Of a DNA stretch of 64,000 bases, positions 41,163 to 50,819 are shown piece after piece (the stretch's first letter is position 1; each line of letters opens with the position of its first letter). The notes beneath the pieces are model-generated. The model was not told the DNA's origin. It searched no databases and saw nothing but the letters and a program-made list of their open reading frames with translations. Source of the stretch: a bacterium (lineage in GTDB: Bacteria; Planctomycetota; Planctomycetia; Isosphaerales; Isosphaeraceae); assembly GCA_016125085.1 (NCBI GenBank), contig WGMM01000019.1:248001-312000 (forward strand), read 5' to 3'. Position numbers and translations under genes: made by a program.

Positions 41163-42593
41163 TTATCGCCGATAACTGGCCGAGCCGCTGCGGGTTTTCT
41201 TGTTGAGCTTGTTGTGCACGTGCAGGCCGTCCAGGATGAACTCGACCACGCCGGCGACGATTTCCTTACGCACTTCCGCGGAGGGTGCATCGCAATGCCG
41301 CTGCACGAACTGCTCCGCCTGGGGCAGAATCTGCGGCACGTCTTCAACGGCCTTCATGACGGACCGGGCCGGGGCGTCAGCGTCCAGCTCGAGCGTCTTG
41401 CCGCCGTCGAAATACTCCACGGCCTGACGGAAGCTCTTCACGTCAAAATACTGGGCGAAAACGACCTTAACGGCCTCGGCCCGCAGGCGTTCGACCAGAT
41501 CGTCTTCCTGCCCGTCGTCTTCCGTCAACGTCAGTTCGATCTTGCCGCGTGCACCCGCCGAAAGGCCCGAAAGGTCCGAAGGCCGGGGCACGACCCACTC
41601 CTCGCCCTGGACGATCGCCCGCCGCTCGGCCGAAGAGACGCAGTTTTCGAGGTTGCAGATCGACATCCGTACCGAGACGCCCGACTGCTGGTTCACCGAA
41701 CCGCTCGTGCGGGCCGCCCGGGCGAATTCCTCGATGACTTCTTTCAGGTAGTTGGGCATGAACAGCCGGTGCCCGCCGCCCCGGTCCGTCCAGGCCTCGG
41801 CGTCGCTGATGGCCATACCCAGCTCACGCGTCAGCGGATAGTGCGTGCGGATGACGGACCCGATCCGGTCCTTCAGCGGCGTGACGATTCGGCCCCGGTT
41901 CGTGTAATCCTCTGGATTCGCCGAGAAGACCATGCACAGGTCGAGATTGAGCCGGATGGGAAAGCCGCGCACCTGCACATCGCGTTCTTCCAGCACGTTG
42001 AACATGCCCACCTGAATCTTGGGGGCCAGGTCGGGCAGTTCGTTCATGCAGAAGATGCCGCGATTGGCTCGCGGAATCAGGCCGAAGTGGAGGGTGGCCT
42101 CGTTCGAAAGGTATCTGCCTTCGGCATGCTTGATCATGTCGATCTCGCCGATGAGGTCAGCGATGGTGACATCCGGCGTGGCCAGCTTTTCGGTGAACCG
42201 GCGATCGCGGCCGACCCATTCGACGGGCGTTTCGTCACCTTTGGCATGAACGATTTCCCGGGCGTAATGCGAAACGGGATTGAGCGGGTCGTCGTTGATT
42301 TCCGACCCGGCGACGATCGGCATGGCGTCGTCGAGCAGGTGCACGAGCTGCCGCAGCAGCCGTGTTTTCGCCTGACCACGCAGGCCCAGCAGCAGAATGT
42401 CGTGGCGCGAAAGGATCGCGTTCTGAATCTGCGGCAGAACCGTTTCTTCGTAGCCGAGGATGCCCGGGAAAAGAGTCTCGCCGGAACGAAGCCGGGCGAT
42501 CAGATTCCGTCGCAATTCGTCCTTGACCGATTCGCTTCGATAGCCCGATGCTTTCAGGTCGCCCAATGTGTGCGGTCGTGTCACGGTGGTCAT
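41163..42593 (-). CDS. AAA+ ATPase of the magnesium-chelatase/MoxR-like type
   Basis: 476 residues. Walker A is GLRGQAKT near residue 68, Walker B is within GIFCMNELPDL near 175, and VFSANPEDYTNRGRIVTPLKDRIG near 215-235 contains sensor and arginine-finger-type elements. The layout resembles BchI/ChlI and YehL-type chelatase ATPases; the C-terminal half (290-470) is a helical lid. It probably works with the VWA protein next to it to remodel or insert metal into a partner. No chelatase H subunit is present, so it is not likely a real magnesium chelatase. Confidence 0.85.
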   Translation of the reverse strand: MTTVTRPHTLGDLKASGYRSESVKDELRRNLIARLRSGETLFPGILGYEETVLPQIQNAILSRHDILLLGLRGQAKTRLLRQLVHLLDDAMPIVAGSEINDDPLNPVSHYAREIVHAKGDETPVEWVGRDRRFTEKLATPDVTIADLIGEIDMIKHAEGRYLSNEATLHFGLIPRANRGIFCMNELPDLAPKIQVGMFNVLEERDVQVRGFPIRLNLDLCMVFSANPEDYTNRGRIVTPLKDRIGSVIRTHYPLTRELGMAISDAEAWTDRGGGHRLFMPNYLKEVIEEFARAARTSGSVNQQSGVSVRMSICNLENCVSSAERRAIVQGEEWVVPRPSDLSGLSAGARGKIELTLTEDDGQEDDLVERLRAEAVKVVFAQYFDVKSFRQAVEYFDGGKTLELDADAPARSVMKAVEDVPQILPQAEQFVQRHCDAPSAEVRKEIVAGVVEFILDGLHVHNKLNKKTRSGSASYRR

Positions 42594-42769
42594 TTAGCTC
42601 GGTGCGCTCCCAGGTCAAGGCGGGTCCGACTCGATTGCGTCGTTCCTGATCGGTCAATGACATTCTAGGCCCGGTCGTCGAATCGTCCAACCTGGGCGAG
42701 CGCGTTCGAACGGGCTCGGCCAGGCGATCGTCGTGCGGGGCTTTGTGCATTGGCGAGGCTCAGCTCGCT

Positions 42770-43246
42770 TCAGGACAAATGCGATTCGACGAACCAGAGA
42801 TTCTTCTGCAGCATGGCCGAAAGGGTCGTAAGCAGGTCGACGGAAACCGCATCGCCCAGCTCGTCGCACCTGTCGAGCAGGCCTCCGCCGATCGGTTTGT
42901 CCACGGCCGCCAGAGAGCCGGCGATCGCCTTCAGGCTGCCTTCGATGTCCGTAACGCTCACGGGGTAAACCGGCAGCTTCGAACCGCTGCGGACCAGTTC
43001 GACAGTGCCGTCGGCACGCCCGCCCAGGCTGGCGATACGCTCGGCGACGCTGTCGACATATTCCTCGACTTCGCCGTGAATCGTGTCGAAGAGTTCGTGG
43101 ATGGCGATGAAGGCCGGGCCGCGGACATTCCAGTGGGCCTGCTTGAGCTGCAGGCTCAGATCGATCAGGCTGGCGAGCACGGCGTTGAGTTCGGCCGAAA
43201 TGTGCCTGCGGGCCTCTTCCGAAAGTGAATTTCGTGTCGGTCGCAT
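42770..43246 (-). CDS. dps: Dps-like ferritin (DNA protection during starvation protein)
   Basis: 158 residues of four-helix bundle type. The ferroxidase ligands are HWNVRG near 38 (His), AIHELFDTIHGEVEEYVDSVAERI with His, Asp and Glu in the usual spacing. Dps oxidises Fe(II) with peroxide, stores iron and can bind DNA, protecting it. ATG at 43244-43246. The downstream ATPase gene begins 176 bases later on the same strand; link uncertain. The N-terminus is basic (MRPTRNSLSEEARRH). Confidence 0.92.
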   Translation of the reverse strand: MRPTRNSLSEEARRHISAELNAVLASLIDLSLQLKQAHWNVRGPAFIAIHELFDTIHGEVEEYVDSVAERIASLGGRADGTVELVRSGSKLPVYPVSVTDIEGSLKAIAGSLAAVDKPIGGGLLDRCDELGDAVSVDLLTTLSAMLQKNLWFVESHLS

Positions 43247-43338
43247 CGTGGTCGCTCACTTTCTTGCGTGACAGTTAATGAAGTACCACTGAGCTGGAAC
43301 TCGATTCCGGCCACAGTCGGCCCGAAGTGCCCGAATGT

Positions 43339-45210
43339 TCAGGATGTGCCCGCGGGAAGGCCGAGCAATCGCTCTACCGTGCCGGATGTGATCGGGTGAT
43401 AGCCAGGCCTGGCCTTTTCGAACAGGACCTTGGCGCGACGCGTTCCGCCTGGTGTTTCCAGCAGCGCTTTGTAGAGCGGTACGATCAGCTTTCGCCGGCC
43501 GATACGGACGATGTAATCGTCGATGGCCTTATCCGCGGGTTCGTAGCCGCTGCGGATCGCCCGCAGGAACCACACGTGGGCGACCTCGGAATTAGCCTTC
43601 GCCGTAAGGTCCGCGGCTTTATCGAGTTCGGCCATCAGGGGCAAAGGCAGCACCGGCGGCGTCGCGCCCAGGAACGCCAGCCAGTCCGGCAAGGTCCACG
43701 CTTTCGTTCCCAGATCAGCCGTCTTCACCTTTCCGGCGGCCCATTCACCTCCCAGTGCCTGAAGCTTCGCGAGCTGGTCGCTCTGGGGCACCTCGGCCGA
43801 TTGCGGATGGCCCGGCTTGTCGAACCAGTCCCGAAGGTTAAGCCCCTTAAGGGCTTCGGCGTGGTCGGCAAGCAGCTTCGATTCGTAGTGGCGGACGAAG
43901 TCGTCCGTCGTCACGCTCTTCCAGGCGTGGGCGGCGAACCAGCCTTTGAGGAACTTGTCGAACGCTTCGCGGCCGACTCGCTTTTCCATCTGATAGAGAA
44001 GCAGCCGACCTTTTTCGTAAGGAATCCGGGTTACTCCGTCATCCGGGTCTCGATCCGAAAAATCGGGCAGCAACCGCTGATCTTCCGGAGGAAGTTCGGC
44101 AATTTCCCTCAGGAGCTCCTCGTAGCCCAGGCGTCGTTCGACTTCGCCACGCTGAGGGCCATAGATATCTTCCATGATTCGCCCTTCGACGTAGGTCGTG
44201 AAACCTTCGTTGAGCCAGAAATCATGCCAGGTAGCGTTTGTGACGAGATTGCCCGACCAGGAATGGGCGAGTTCGTGCGCCACGAGCGACACCATCGATT
44301 TGTCGCCGGCCAGGATCGTCGGCGTCGCGAAGGTGACGACCGGGTTTTCCATCCCCCCGAACGGAAAGCTCGGCGGCAGGACGAGCAGGTCGTAACGGCC
44401 CCATTCGTAAGGACCATAGCGTGCCTCGACTGCCTTGATCATCGATTCGGTATCCCCGAATTCCGAAACGGCCAGGGCGAGAGTCTCAGGCTCGGCATAA
44501 ACGCCGGACCTTGGCCCGATCGATTCGAATTCGAGCCGGCCGACGGCCAGGGCCAGCAGGTAGGACGGTATCGGCCTAGTCTGGCGGAACCGGTAAAGCC
44601 CTTTGGGCGAACCGTTTCGGGCATCCTCGGAAAGCGCGCTCATGACGGCCCGGAACTGGGGCTCGACCTTCACTTCGGCATCGTAGGTGAACCGCACTCC
44701 GGGGGTATCCTGACACGGCACCCAGCTTCGTGCGTGTATCGCCTGCGACTGGCTGAACAGAAACGGAGCCTTTCGGCCGGCGGTGCCTTCAGGAGCCACC
44801 CACTGAAGGCCTGAAGCATCGGGGCGAGTGCGGTATCTGATGAGGACTTTGACTTTGTCGGTACCTGCCGGCAGGTTGATTTCCAGCTTCGATCCGAAAA
44901 TCGGCCGGGGCTCGGAAATGGCGTACTTCAATCCGGTTCCGTCCGACGCGACGGCGAGGATATCAAGCCCCTTCGTATCCAGTAGCAGCGGTGCGGCGGG
45001 GTCTTTTCGATCGACTGTCCAGAGGGCTTCGCCCTGAAGGGTTTTCGTCGCGAAGTCGACCGTCAGCTTCAGGTCCAGGTGCTTCAGCGATACGGCATCA
45101 GGCCTGGAAAACGAATGGGGATCGGGCACCACGGCACCTCGTGCGTACGAAACGGCCAGAATCGTCGAGAGGATCGCCAGTTTCAGCGTGAGCGTCAGCG
45201 AGTGCGTCAT
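43339..45210 (-). CDS. Exported M1-family aminopeptidase
   Basis: 623 residues with a signal peptide (about 5-26). Family M1 motifs: FPFGGMENP near 278 for substrate N-terminus binding, and the zinc site HELAHSW near 311 with NEGFTTYVEGRI near 333. The N-terminal barrel (40-200) and catalytic domain are complete, and the C-terminal helical region (470-620) is of the LTA4-hydrolase-like short type. It should remove amino acids from the N-terminus of peptides outside the cytoplasm. The gene is monocistronic in context, 92 bases above Dps. Confidence 0.93.
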   Translation of the reverse strand: MTHSLTLTLKLAILSTILAVSYARGAVVPDPHSFSRPDAVSLKHLDLKLTVDFATKTLQGEALWTVDRKDPAAPLLLDTKGLDILAVASDGTGLKYAISEPRPIFGSKLEINLPAGTDKVKVLIRYRTRPDASGLQWVAPEGTAGRKAPFLFSQSQAIHARSWVPCQDTPGVRFTYDAEVKVEPQFRAVMSALSEDARNGSPKGLYRFRQTRPIPSYLLALAVGRLEFESIGPRSGVYAEPETLALAVSEFGDTESMIKAVEARYGPYEWGRYDLLVLPPSFPFGGMENPVVTFATPTILAGDKSMVSLVAHELAHSWSGNLVTNATWHDFWLNEGFTTYVEGRIMEDIYGPQRGEVERRLGYEELLREIAELPPEDQRLLPDFSDRDPDDGVTRIPYEKGRLLLYQMEKRVGREAFDKFLKGWFAAHAWKSVTTDDFVRHYESKLLADHAEALKGLNLRDWFDKPGHPQSAEVPQSDQLAKLQALGGEWAAGKVKTADLGTKAWTLPDWLAFLGATPPVLPLPLMAELDKAADLTAKANSEVAHVWFLRAIRSGYEPADKAIDDYIVRIGRRKLIVPLYKALLETPGGTRRAKVLFEKARPGYHPITSGTVERLLGLPAGTS

Positions 45211-45411
45211 CGTTCGATCTTCGCCGCTTCAGGTTTCGATGTTTCGGTTTCTCTTTCGTTTCAGATTATCAGATCCCCGACTGATTCTCCACACAGGGCC
45301 GTCGAGGCGTGGAGCGTAAGAAAAGCTGCAATTACCGGAAAATTCTTCCAACCTCGCCGCACCTTCGCTTATCGCCAGTCGCAACATGCTGTCAGCGAAG
45401 GTTCCGAGGTA

Positions 45412-48400
45412 TCAGGTCGTTTTCGCCCCCAGAAAGATCATCAGCGTTTCGGAAAGGCGGTTGGCATTCACAGGCTTGCTCAAGTAGGCATCGCACCCCG
45501 CGGCGAGACATTTTTCGCTGTCGTCGCGCAGCGCATGTGCCGTCAGGGCCACGATGGGGCTTCGATAACCGCTTGCACGAAGCGTTTTCGTCGCCTCGTA
45601 GCCGTCCATGACCGGCATCTGGATGTCCATCAGAATCACGTCGAAGGGGTTGGCATTTGCTGCTTCGACGGCTTCGAGACCATTCCGGGCCACGGCGACA
45701 TCCTTCAGTCCCAGGCGTTTGAGCAGGTGGAGAATGACGCGGCGGTTATCCTCGCTGTCCTCCACCAGCAGAATTCTGCCGTCGAGAGAGATGTCGCTGC
45801 CTGAGACCGGCTTCATCACGGCGGTGTCCTGCGCCGTCATTTCGTTGATCGAACGCTTCCAATGCTGCGATTTTTCTCCGACCAGCGGCACGGGAACGCG
45901 CACCGTGAAACGGCTGCCCTTGCCCAGCTCGCTCTTCACGGAGATCGTTCCGCCCATGATCTCCACGAGCCGCTTGGAGATGCTCAAACCCAGCCCCGTA
46001 CCGCCGAACTTGCGCGTGCTCGAGTTATCGGCCTGCTGGAATGGCTGAAACAGGCGGCTGAGATGCTCGGCGCTCATGCCGACACCGTGGTCTTCCACTT
46101 CCATGATCAGCTCGGGTGTGTCCAGCTTGTCTTCCCGATACGACGACCAGACTCGCAATTCGACGCTGCCGCCTGTGTCGGAGAACTTCATCGCGTTGCC
46201 CAGCAGATTCAGCAGGACCTGGCGCAGACGTGTCGGGTCAAGCAGTGCGATACCGGGCAAGTCACTGACTGGACGGATCTTCAGGGTGATCTGACGTTCT
46301 TCCGCCCGCACTCGCAGCAGCGACTCGACTTCACGGATGAGATCCCAGGGCGAATAGGGGATCCGTTCGAGTTCGAGCTTGCCGGATTCGACTTTGGAAA
46401 GGTCAAGTATGTCGTTGAGGATCGTGAGCAGGTGGTCGCCATTGCGGCGAATGGCCCGGATGGCCTGCTGGGCTTCCGCCTCCGGAAGTTCCGCGTCCAT
46501 CAGCATTTCGGCGTAGCCGATCACGGCCGCCACAGGCGTACGCACTTCGTGGCTCATGTTGGCCAGGAATTCGCTCTTCGACCGGTTCGCGGCCTCAGCC
46601 TGTTCCTTGGCCACGATCAGGGCTTCCTGCGTCTGCTTGCGGAAGGTCACGTCCGTGATCGAGCCGGCCATCGTCACAGGCTCGCCGTTCTCGTCCCAGT
46701 CGGCTTGCCCGCGCGAACGGAACCAGCGATATTCGCCCGACTTCGTCCGCAGTCGCAGTTCGACGTCATAAGGCACGCGATCCCGCAAATGCCGCTCTGT
46801 CGCCAGCATCACCAGCTTCAGATCGTCAGGGTGAATCAGATCGAAAAACGCATCGCGAGAATCAGGCATCTCGCCGTCGGAGTACCCGAGGAGTTCCTTG
46901 AACCGGGGCGAAGAGTAGTGCTCGCCCGTTTTAAGATTCCTGTCCCAAATGCCGTCGCTCGTGCCCCGGACGGCTCGGGCGTATCGCTCCTCGCTGAGCC
47001 GTAACGCCTCAGCAGCCTGCTTGCGCTCGCTGATATCCCGCGAAACGCCAAGAATTTCGACGATCTCGCCCTGCGGGCCAAGAACCGGAAATGCCTGAAC
47101 TTCCGTCCATATCGTCGTGCCGTCTTTGCAGTAATATTCGAGGTCGCCGCGGAAGTTATCGGGCTTGCGTTTTTCCCGCACGCAGGCGCTCAGGTGATCG
47201 AAGTAGGCCATGGTTTTCGCCAGGGAATCCGGCGTATGGATTTCGTCCGGCCTTTGAAGCATGGCTTCCTGGGGTGTCAGCCCTCGAACTTTTTCGATGG
47301 ACGGGCTGATGTAGGTGATCCGACCGTCCGGCTGCATCGTCCAGACGACGTCGCGAGCGTTCTCGGCGAGCAGCCGGTGCCGCTCCTCACTGAGCCTCAG
47401 CGCCTCTTCCGCCTGCCTGCGTTCGCTGATGTCCTGAATCTGGGAAATGAAATAGAGCGGCCGGCCACCGGAGTCCCGCAAGAGCGACGATGCGACCAGC
47501 CCGTAGATCATCCGGCCGTCGCGATGCATGTATCGCTTTTCGAGAAGCACGCTTTCCTGCAGGCCCGCGATCGCTTTACCGATGAATTCCGCGCAGATTC
47601 CGCGGTCCAGTGGCCAGGCGATATCCTCGATCGTCATATTCCGGAGAGCTTCGCGCGAGTGCCCGAGCATTTCGACGAGCCGGTCGTTGACCTGAAAAAT
47701 CCGGCCTTTCAGATCGACCAGGCACATGCCCGAATTTGCGCCATTGAACGCCAGCCGGACCCGGGCCTCGCTTTCGCGCAGGGCGGTCTCCGCCTTTCTG
47801 CGTTCGGTGATGTCCCGTCCCACAGCCTGGGTTTCGATCAGGGTGCCGTCGGGCTCATAAAAGTTCCGATTCACGAATTCCATGCAGCGCACACGGCCCT
47901 GGGCGTCGACGACCCGCCCCGTGATCACATGCACCGGTTTTTCCGGGCCCATGCTCTGCAGCTCGGTCCGCACATGCTCCACGTCACGCGGGTAAACCGC
48001 CATCCGCCATGTGCTGCCGAGGAGTTCCTCACGCTTTTTGCCGAAAAACCGGCAGTACACATCGTTGACGAAGGTAAAGGAACCGTCCGGCAGGAACCGG
48101 CATACGAGTTCCGTTTGATCCTCGACGACCGAGCGATAACGTTCCTCGCTGATTCGCAGAGAATCTTCCGCCTGCTTTCGCGCTGTGATGTCCTGAATCT
48201 GCACGACGAGGATTTTCTCCGTACCATGCTTCGATCGGACCGGCGACAAACTCACCTGTGCCCAGACCGTGCGACCATCCTTGTGAACATACCGCTTTTC
48301 GAAGGTGACATAGGGCACCTGACCATCACGAACCTGTTTCGCAAAGGCGAGCGAACGCTCAAGGTCGTCCGGATGCGAAAGTTCCTCCATCGTCTTCGAA

Positions 48401-49626
48401 AGCAGGACTTCCTCGGGATAACCGAGGATCTGGCATAAGGCCGGGTTGACCTGCCTGAATCCAGGGCCTTCGCCTTTCAGCGCGATCCCGATCGTCGAAT
48501 ACTCGAACGCTCCGCGGAACAGCTCCTCGCTTCGAATCAGGTCTTCCTGAATCTTGTTCGACTCAGTGACGTCGAACACCACGCCGACCCAGATCGAAGA
48601 GCCATCTTCAGCGAAACGCGGCGAAGAACGGGCGTGGAGCCATCGAATGGCATTCGACCGGTCCCGGACACGAAATTTCAGGTCGAAAACCGAGCGGTTG
48701 CGAATCGCCTCATCAAGTGTCTCTCGATATTTCTGCCGATCTTCCGGCACGTACCTTCTCAAAGCCGTTTCGAAGTCCAGCGGGTCGTCGGTATCGCTCA
48801 TCGCGAAAATGTCCGCGAAACCGGAACTGACAAAAGCCAGCCGCGCGTTGCCGGACACGTCGTATTCGACGCGATAAAGAGCCCCGCCCGGGAGATTGTC
48901 CCCGATCTGGCGGATCATCGCATCCCTGTCCGCAAGCTCCGTTTCGGTATCAAGCTGGCAAACCGACCTCGGCATGGAGCCGCAACGGCCGCCGAATTCG
49001 AGCTGCGATTCGTGTTTCGTACTGGCGACAGCCGATTCGATCGCCGTCACGCCTCTGCCTTCCTGAGATTCTCGTCCCGCGGAACAGGAACCTTGCTTTT
49101 GCCCCGAATTTCCAAAAAGGCCAAGGATTTGACTCAATGCCTCAAGAAAGTACTGAAATTCCTGACACTTCGGAATTTCTCGTTCCGCAAGGAAGACGAA
49201 AGCGCCGACAACATTCCCCCTGGCACGCAACGGAAATCCGAAACCATGAACACGGCTTTCAGCCGAAGCCTTTTGCCGCAAAATGCTGTCCTGGCATTTC
49301 AATTCACGGATCACCGGAGCGGCTGCCCGGCGGATCGACATCACAAGATCGACTTCGGCCGAATCTGCCGGAGCGGCGTGATCTTCATGCACGAGCTTAC
49401 GGTCGCGCGTACTCCGGCGGCAGGAAATTCGTTCGGCCGGGCCAGAGCCGTTCCCACCGAATTCCCAGAAAGCGCCGAAGTCGATTGCGAGACTGTCCAG
49501 TACGAAAGCGAGCGTGTCGGCCGGTCGGATTCCTGAGCCGTTCCCGGCGGCGTGCGATAGGATCGCCGAACGTAGTGTCCGAAATAGTACGGCGTCATCG
49601 AATGCCAAGGGTTCAGGCTGTGACAT
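45412..49626 (-). CDS. Hybrid histidine kinase with GAF-like domain, six PAS domains and receiver
   Basis: 1404 residues from the ATG at 49624-49626. A GAF-like N-terminus (30-190) is followed by six PAS domains beginning near 237, 365, 492, 617, 744 and 877, a HisKA domain with the phospho-acceptor His in SHEVRTP near 1024, a HATPase domain (NLLGNAMKFSD, ELGKGSRFTV) and a receiver domain with the Asp in ILMDIQMPVMDG near 1329. No membrane segment is visible, so it is probably a cytoplasmic sensor. The start is supported by a TATAAT at 49718-49723; an upstream ATG-like frame would begin before that promoter. The nearest neighbours are the Tad genes, but on the same strand and separated by 407 bases. 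Confidence 0.9.
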   Translation of the reverse strand: MSQPEPLAFDDAVLFRTLRSAILSHAAGNGSGIRPADTLAFVLDSLAIDFGAFWEFGGNGSGPAERISCRRSTRDRKLVHEDHAAPADSAEVDLVMSIRRAAAPVIRELKCQDSILRQKASAESRVHGFGFPLRARGNVVGAFVFLAEREIPKCQEFQYFLEALSQILGLFGNSGQKQGSCSAGRESQEGRGVTAIESAVASTKHESQLEFGGRCGSMPRSVCQLDTETELADRDAMIRQIGDNLPGGALYRVEYDVSGNARLAFVSSGFADIFAMSDTDDPLDFETALRRYVPEDRQKYRETLDEAIRNRSVFDLKFRVRDRSNAIRWLHARSSPRFAEDGSSIWVGVVFDVTESNKIQEDLIRSEELFRGAFEYSTIGIALKGEGPGFRQVNPALCQILGYPEEVLLSKTMEELSHPDDLERSLAFAKQVRDGQVPYVTFEKRYVHKDGRTVWAQVSLSPVRSKHGTEKILVVQIQDITARKQAEDSLRISEERYRSVVEDQTELVCRFLPDGSFTFVNDVYCRFFGKKREELLGSTWRMAVYPRDVEHVRTELQSMGPEKPVHVITGRVVDAQGRVRCMEFVNRNFYEPDGTLIETQAVGRDITERRKAETALRESEARVRLAFNGANSGMCLVDLKGRIFQVNDRLVEMLGHSREALRNMTIEDIAWPLDRGICAEFIGKAIAGLQESVLLEKRYMHRDGRMIYGLVASSLLRDSGGRPLYFISQIQDISERRQAEEALRLSEERHRLLAENARDVVWTMQPDGRITYISPSIEKVRGLTPQEAMLQRPDEIHTPDSLAKTMAYFDHLSACVREKRKPDNFRGDLEYYCKDGTTIWTEVQAFPVLGPQGEIVEILGVSRDISERKQAAEALRLSEERYARAVRGTSDGIWDRNLKTGEHYSSPRFKELLGYSDGEMPDSRDAFFDLIHPDDLKLVMLATERHLRDRVPYDVELRLRTKSGEYRWFRSRGQADWDENGEPVTMAGSITDVTFRKQTQEALIVAKEQAEAANRSKSEFLANMSHEVRTPVAAVIGYAEMLMDAELPEAEAQQAIRAIRRNGDHLLTILNDILDLSKVESGKLELERIPYSPWDLIREVESLLRVRAEERQITLKIRPVSDLPGIALLDPTRLRQVLLNLLGNAMKFSDTGGSVELRVWSSYREDKLDTPELIMEVEDHGVGMSAEHLSRLFQPFQQADNSSTRKFGGTGLGLSISKRLVEIMGGTISVKSELGKGSRFTVRVPVPLVGEKSQHWKRSINEMTAQDTAVMKPVSGSDISLDGRILLVEDSEDNRRVILHLLKRLGLKDVAVARNGLEAVEAANANPFDVILMDIQMPVMDGYEATKTLRASGYRSPIVALTAHALRDDSEKCLAAGCDAYLSKPVNANRLSETLMIFLGAKTT

Positions 49627-50033
49627 CACGTACGGCTCAAGTACAGGCAGGAAGATGTGTCTCGCCTGGAACAGCGAATGCGGGTTCGGGATGAAGGAGA
49701 AGAATCCCGTACGCATGATTATACGGAGTTTTCTTTGATGTGAAAGCACTTACGCTGCTTCCGCATAAAAGGAGCACCTTCGGGTCGCGCACGAACGCTT
49801 TCCGCATCATCTTGTCGTATCGAAACGGAAGAGAAACCAATGGCCCGGTGAAATCGAAATGCGAAATCGATCGGTTCGCCGGTACCCGTTCCGTTCACGC
49901 GATCGGACGGCAAGCCCTGGAACGCATGCTATGAGAGGTATTCGGCTCAACGGTTGCCGGTTCGTGAGTTTCAGACCTGGAGACGATCCATCGAATGCCT
50001 CGAAAAACGTCGATCGATCGGCCAGCGAATCGA
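49627..50033. other. Intergenic stretch between the hybrid kinase and the Tad locus
   Basis: 407 bases with the promoter-like TATAAT at 49718-49723 for the hybrid kinase. No terminator of the Tad operon and no gene seen. Confidence 0.4.
49718..49723 (-). promoter_or_regulatory. Perfect TATAAT -10 element upstream of the hybrid kinase
   Basis: On the minus strand TATAAT sits about 92 bases before the ATG at 49626. The sequence 16 bp upstream (TTTCAC) is a poor -35. Confidence 0.4.
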
Positions 50034-50774
50034 TCAACGCGAACTGGCGAGCTGGTTCAGTACGAAAGACCGCAAATCCTCGAACCACTTGTCCGGCAGT
50101 CGGCCTGATTCGGATTCGAGCGATTTCAGGAAATCACGCAATTCGGCCAGGGCCTGAGGATCTTTCGCACCGGTACGGAGCCGTTGCCTCTGGACGATCT
50201 GGAGGCGAGCCGCGATCTCACGCCGGACCGCTCGATTGGGCCCGGGCTCGTCAGCGGCGACGATGAGCGGTTCCAGGGCAACGGCCATGGCATCAAGCTC
50301 GTTTTTCGTTTCCATCGTCGTCGATAGTGCCAGAAGGCCCACCAGCATCGCCGCCAGGAAGAGCTTCATGGTCGTGCCGGAATCTGCCGGCTTCGAATCG
50401 TCATCCAGGCGAATGGCATCGACATCGTTCGATCCTGCCGCCACGGCCTTGGCTGGATCCAGGGCGAGAATCATCTTCAGGCGATCGTTGATCTCAAGGG
50501 AAAGCCGGTCGGGCCATTCGGCCGATGTTCCCGGCAGGATTGCGGATTCGCCGAGCCGGAACTTGTGCCCTGAGCGATTATGGATCCGGACGGCTCCCTT
50601 GTCCCACTCAAGAACGGCCAGGTTTCGCTCGGAGATCGATTCCGGTACGAAAAGCGTCGACCTGGGATCGCTGCCGATGCGGGTCATCCGGTTTTTGAGC
50701 CGGTGAAAACTCCTCCGGGATCCGTCGATTTCGATCAATACGACAGGTGAAACTCTGGTTTTGACGAGCAGCAC
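50034..50774 (-). CDS. FHA-like membrane protein of the Tad locus
   Basis: 246 residues from a GTG at 50772-50774 with GGGAG six bases upstream. Residues 1-105 look like an FHA domain (MTRIGSDPRSTLFVP, then VRIHNRSGHKFRLGE), although the usual Arg-Ser-His phosphothreonine-binding residues are not all recognisable, so binding may be weak or lost. A membrane segment near 139-158 (LFLAAMLVGLLAL) follows, then a helical domain of about 85 residues. FHA domains read phosphothreonine; with a Ser/Thr kinase fusion at the other end of this locus it could be a phospho-sensor. It is the last gene of the Tad operon, 45 bases after tadC. Confidence 0.65.
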   Translation of the reverse strand: MLLVKTRVSPVVLIEIDGSRRSFHRLKNRMTRIGSDPRSTLFVPESISERNLAVLEWDKGAVRIHNRSGHKFRLGESAILPGTSAEWPDRLSLEINDRLKMILALDPAKAVAAGSNDVDAIRLDDDSKPADSGTTMKLFLAAMLVGLLALSTTMETKNELDAMAVALEPLIVAADEPGPNRAVRREIAARLQIVQRQRLRTGAKDPQALAELRDFLKSLESESGRLPDKWFEDLRSFVLNQLASSR

Positions 50775-50819
50775 GGCACGCTCCCTCGAACTTCCGGTTT
50801 TCGGACGATTCAGACCCGC

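Noticed and set aside
49750..50033. Short open frames between the hybrid kinase and the FHA-like gene
   Set aside because: Lack of ribosome sites and of motifs.
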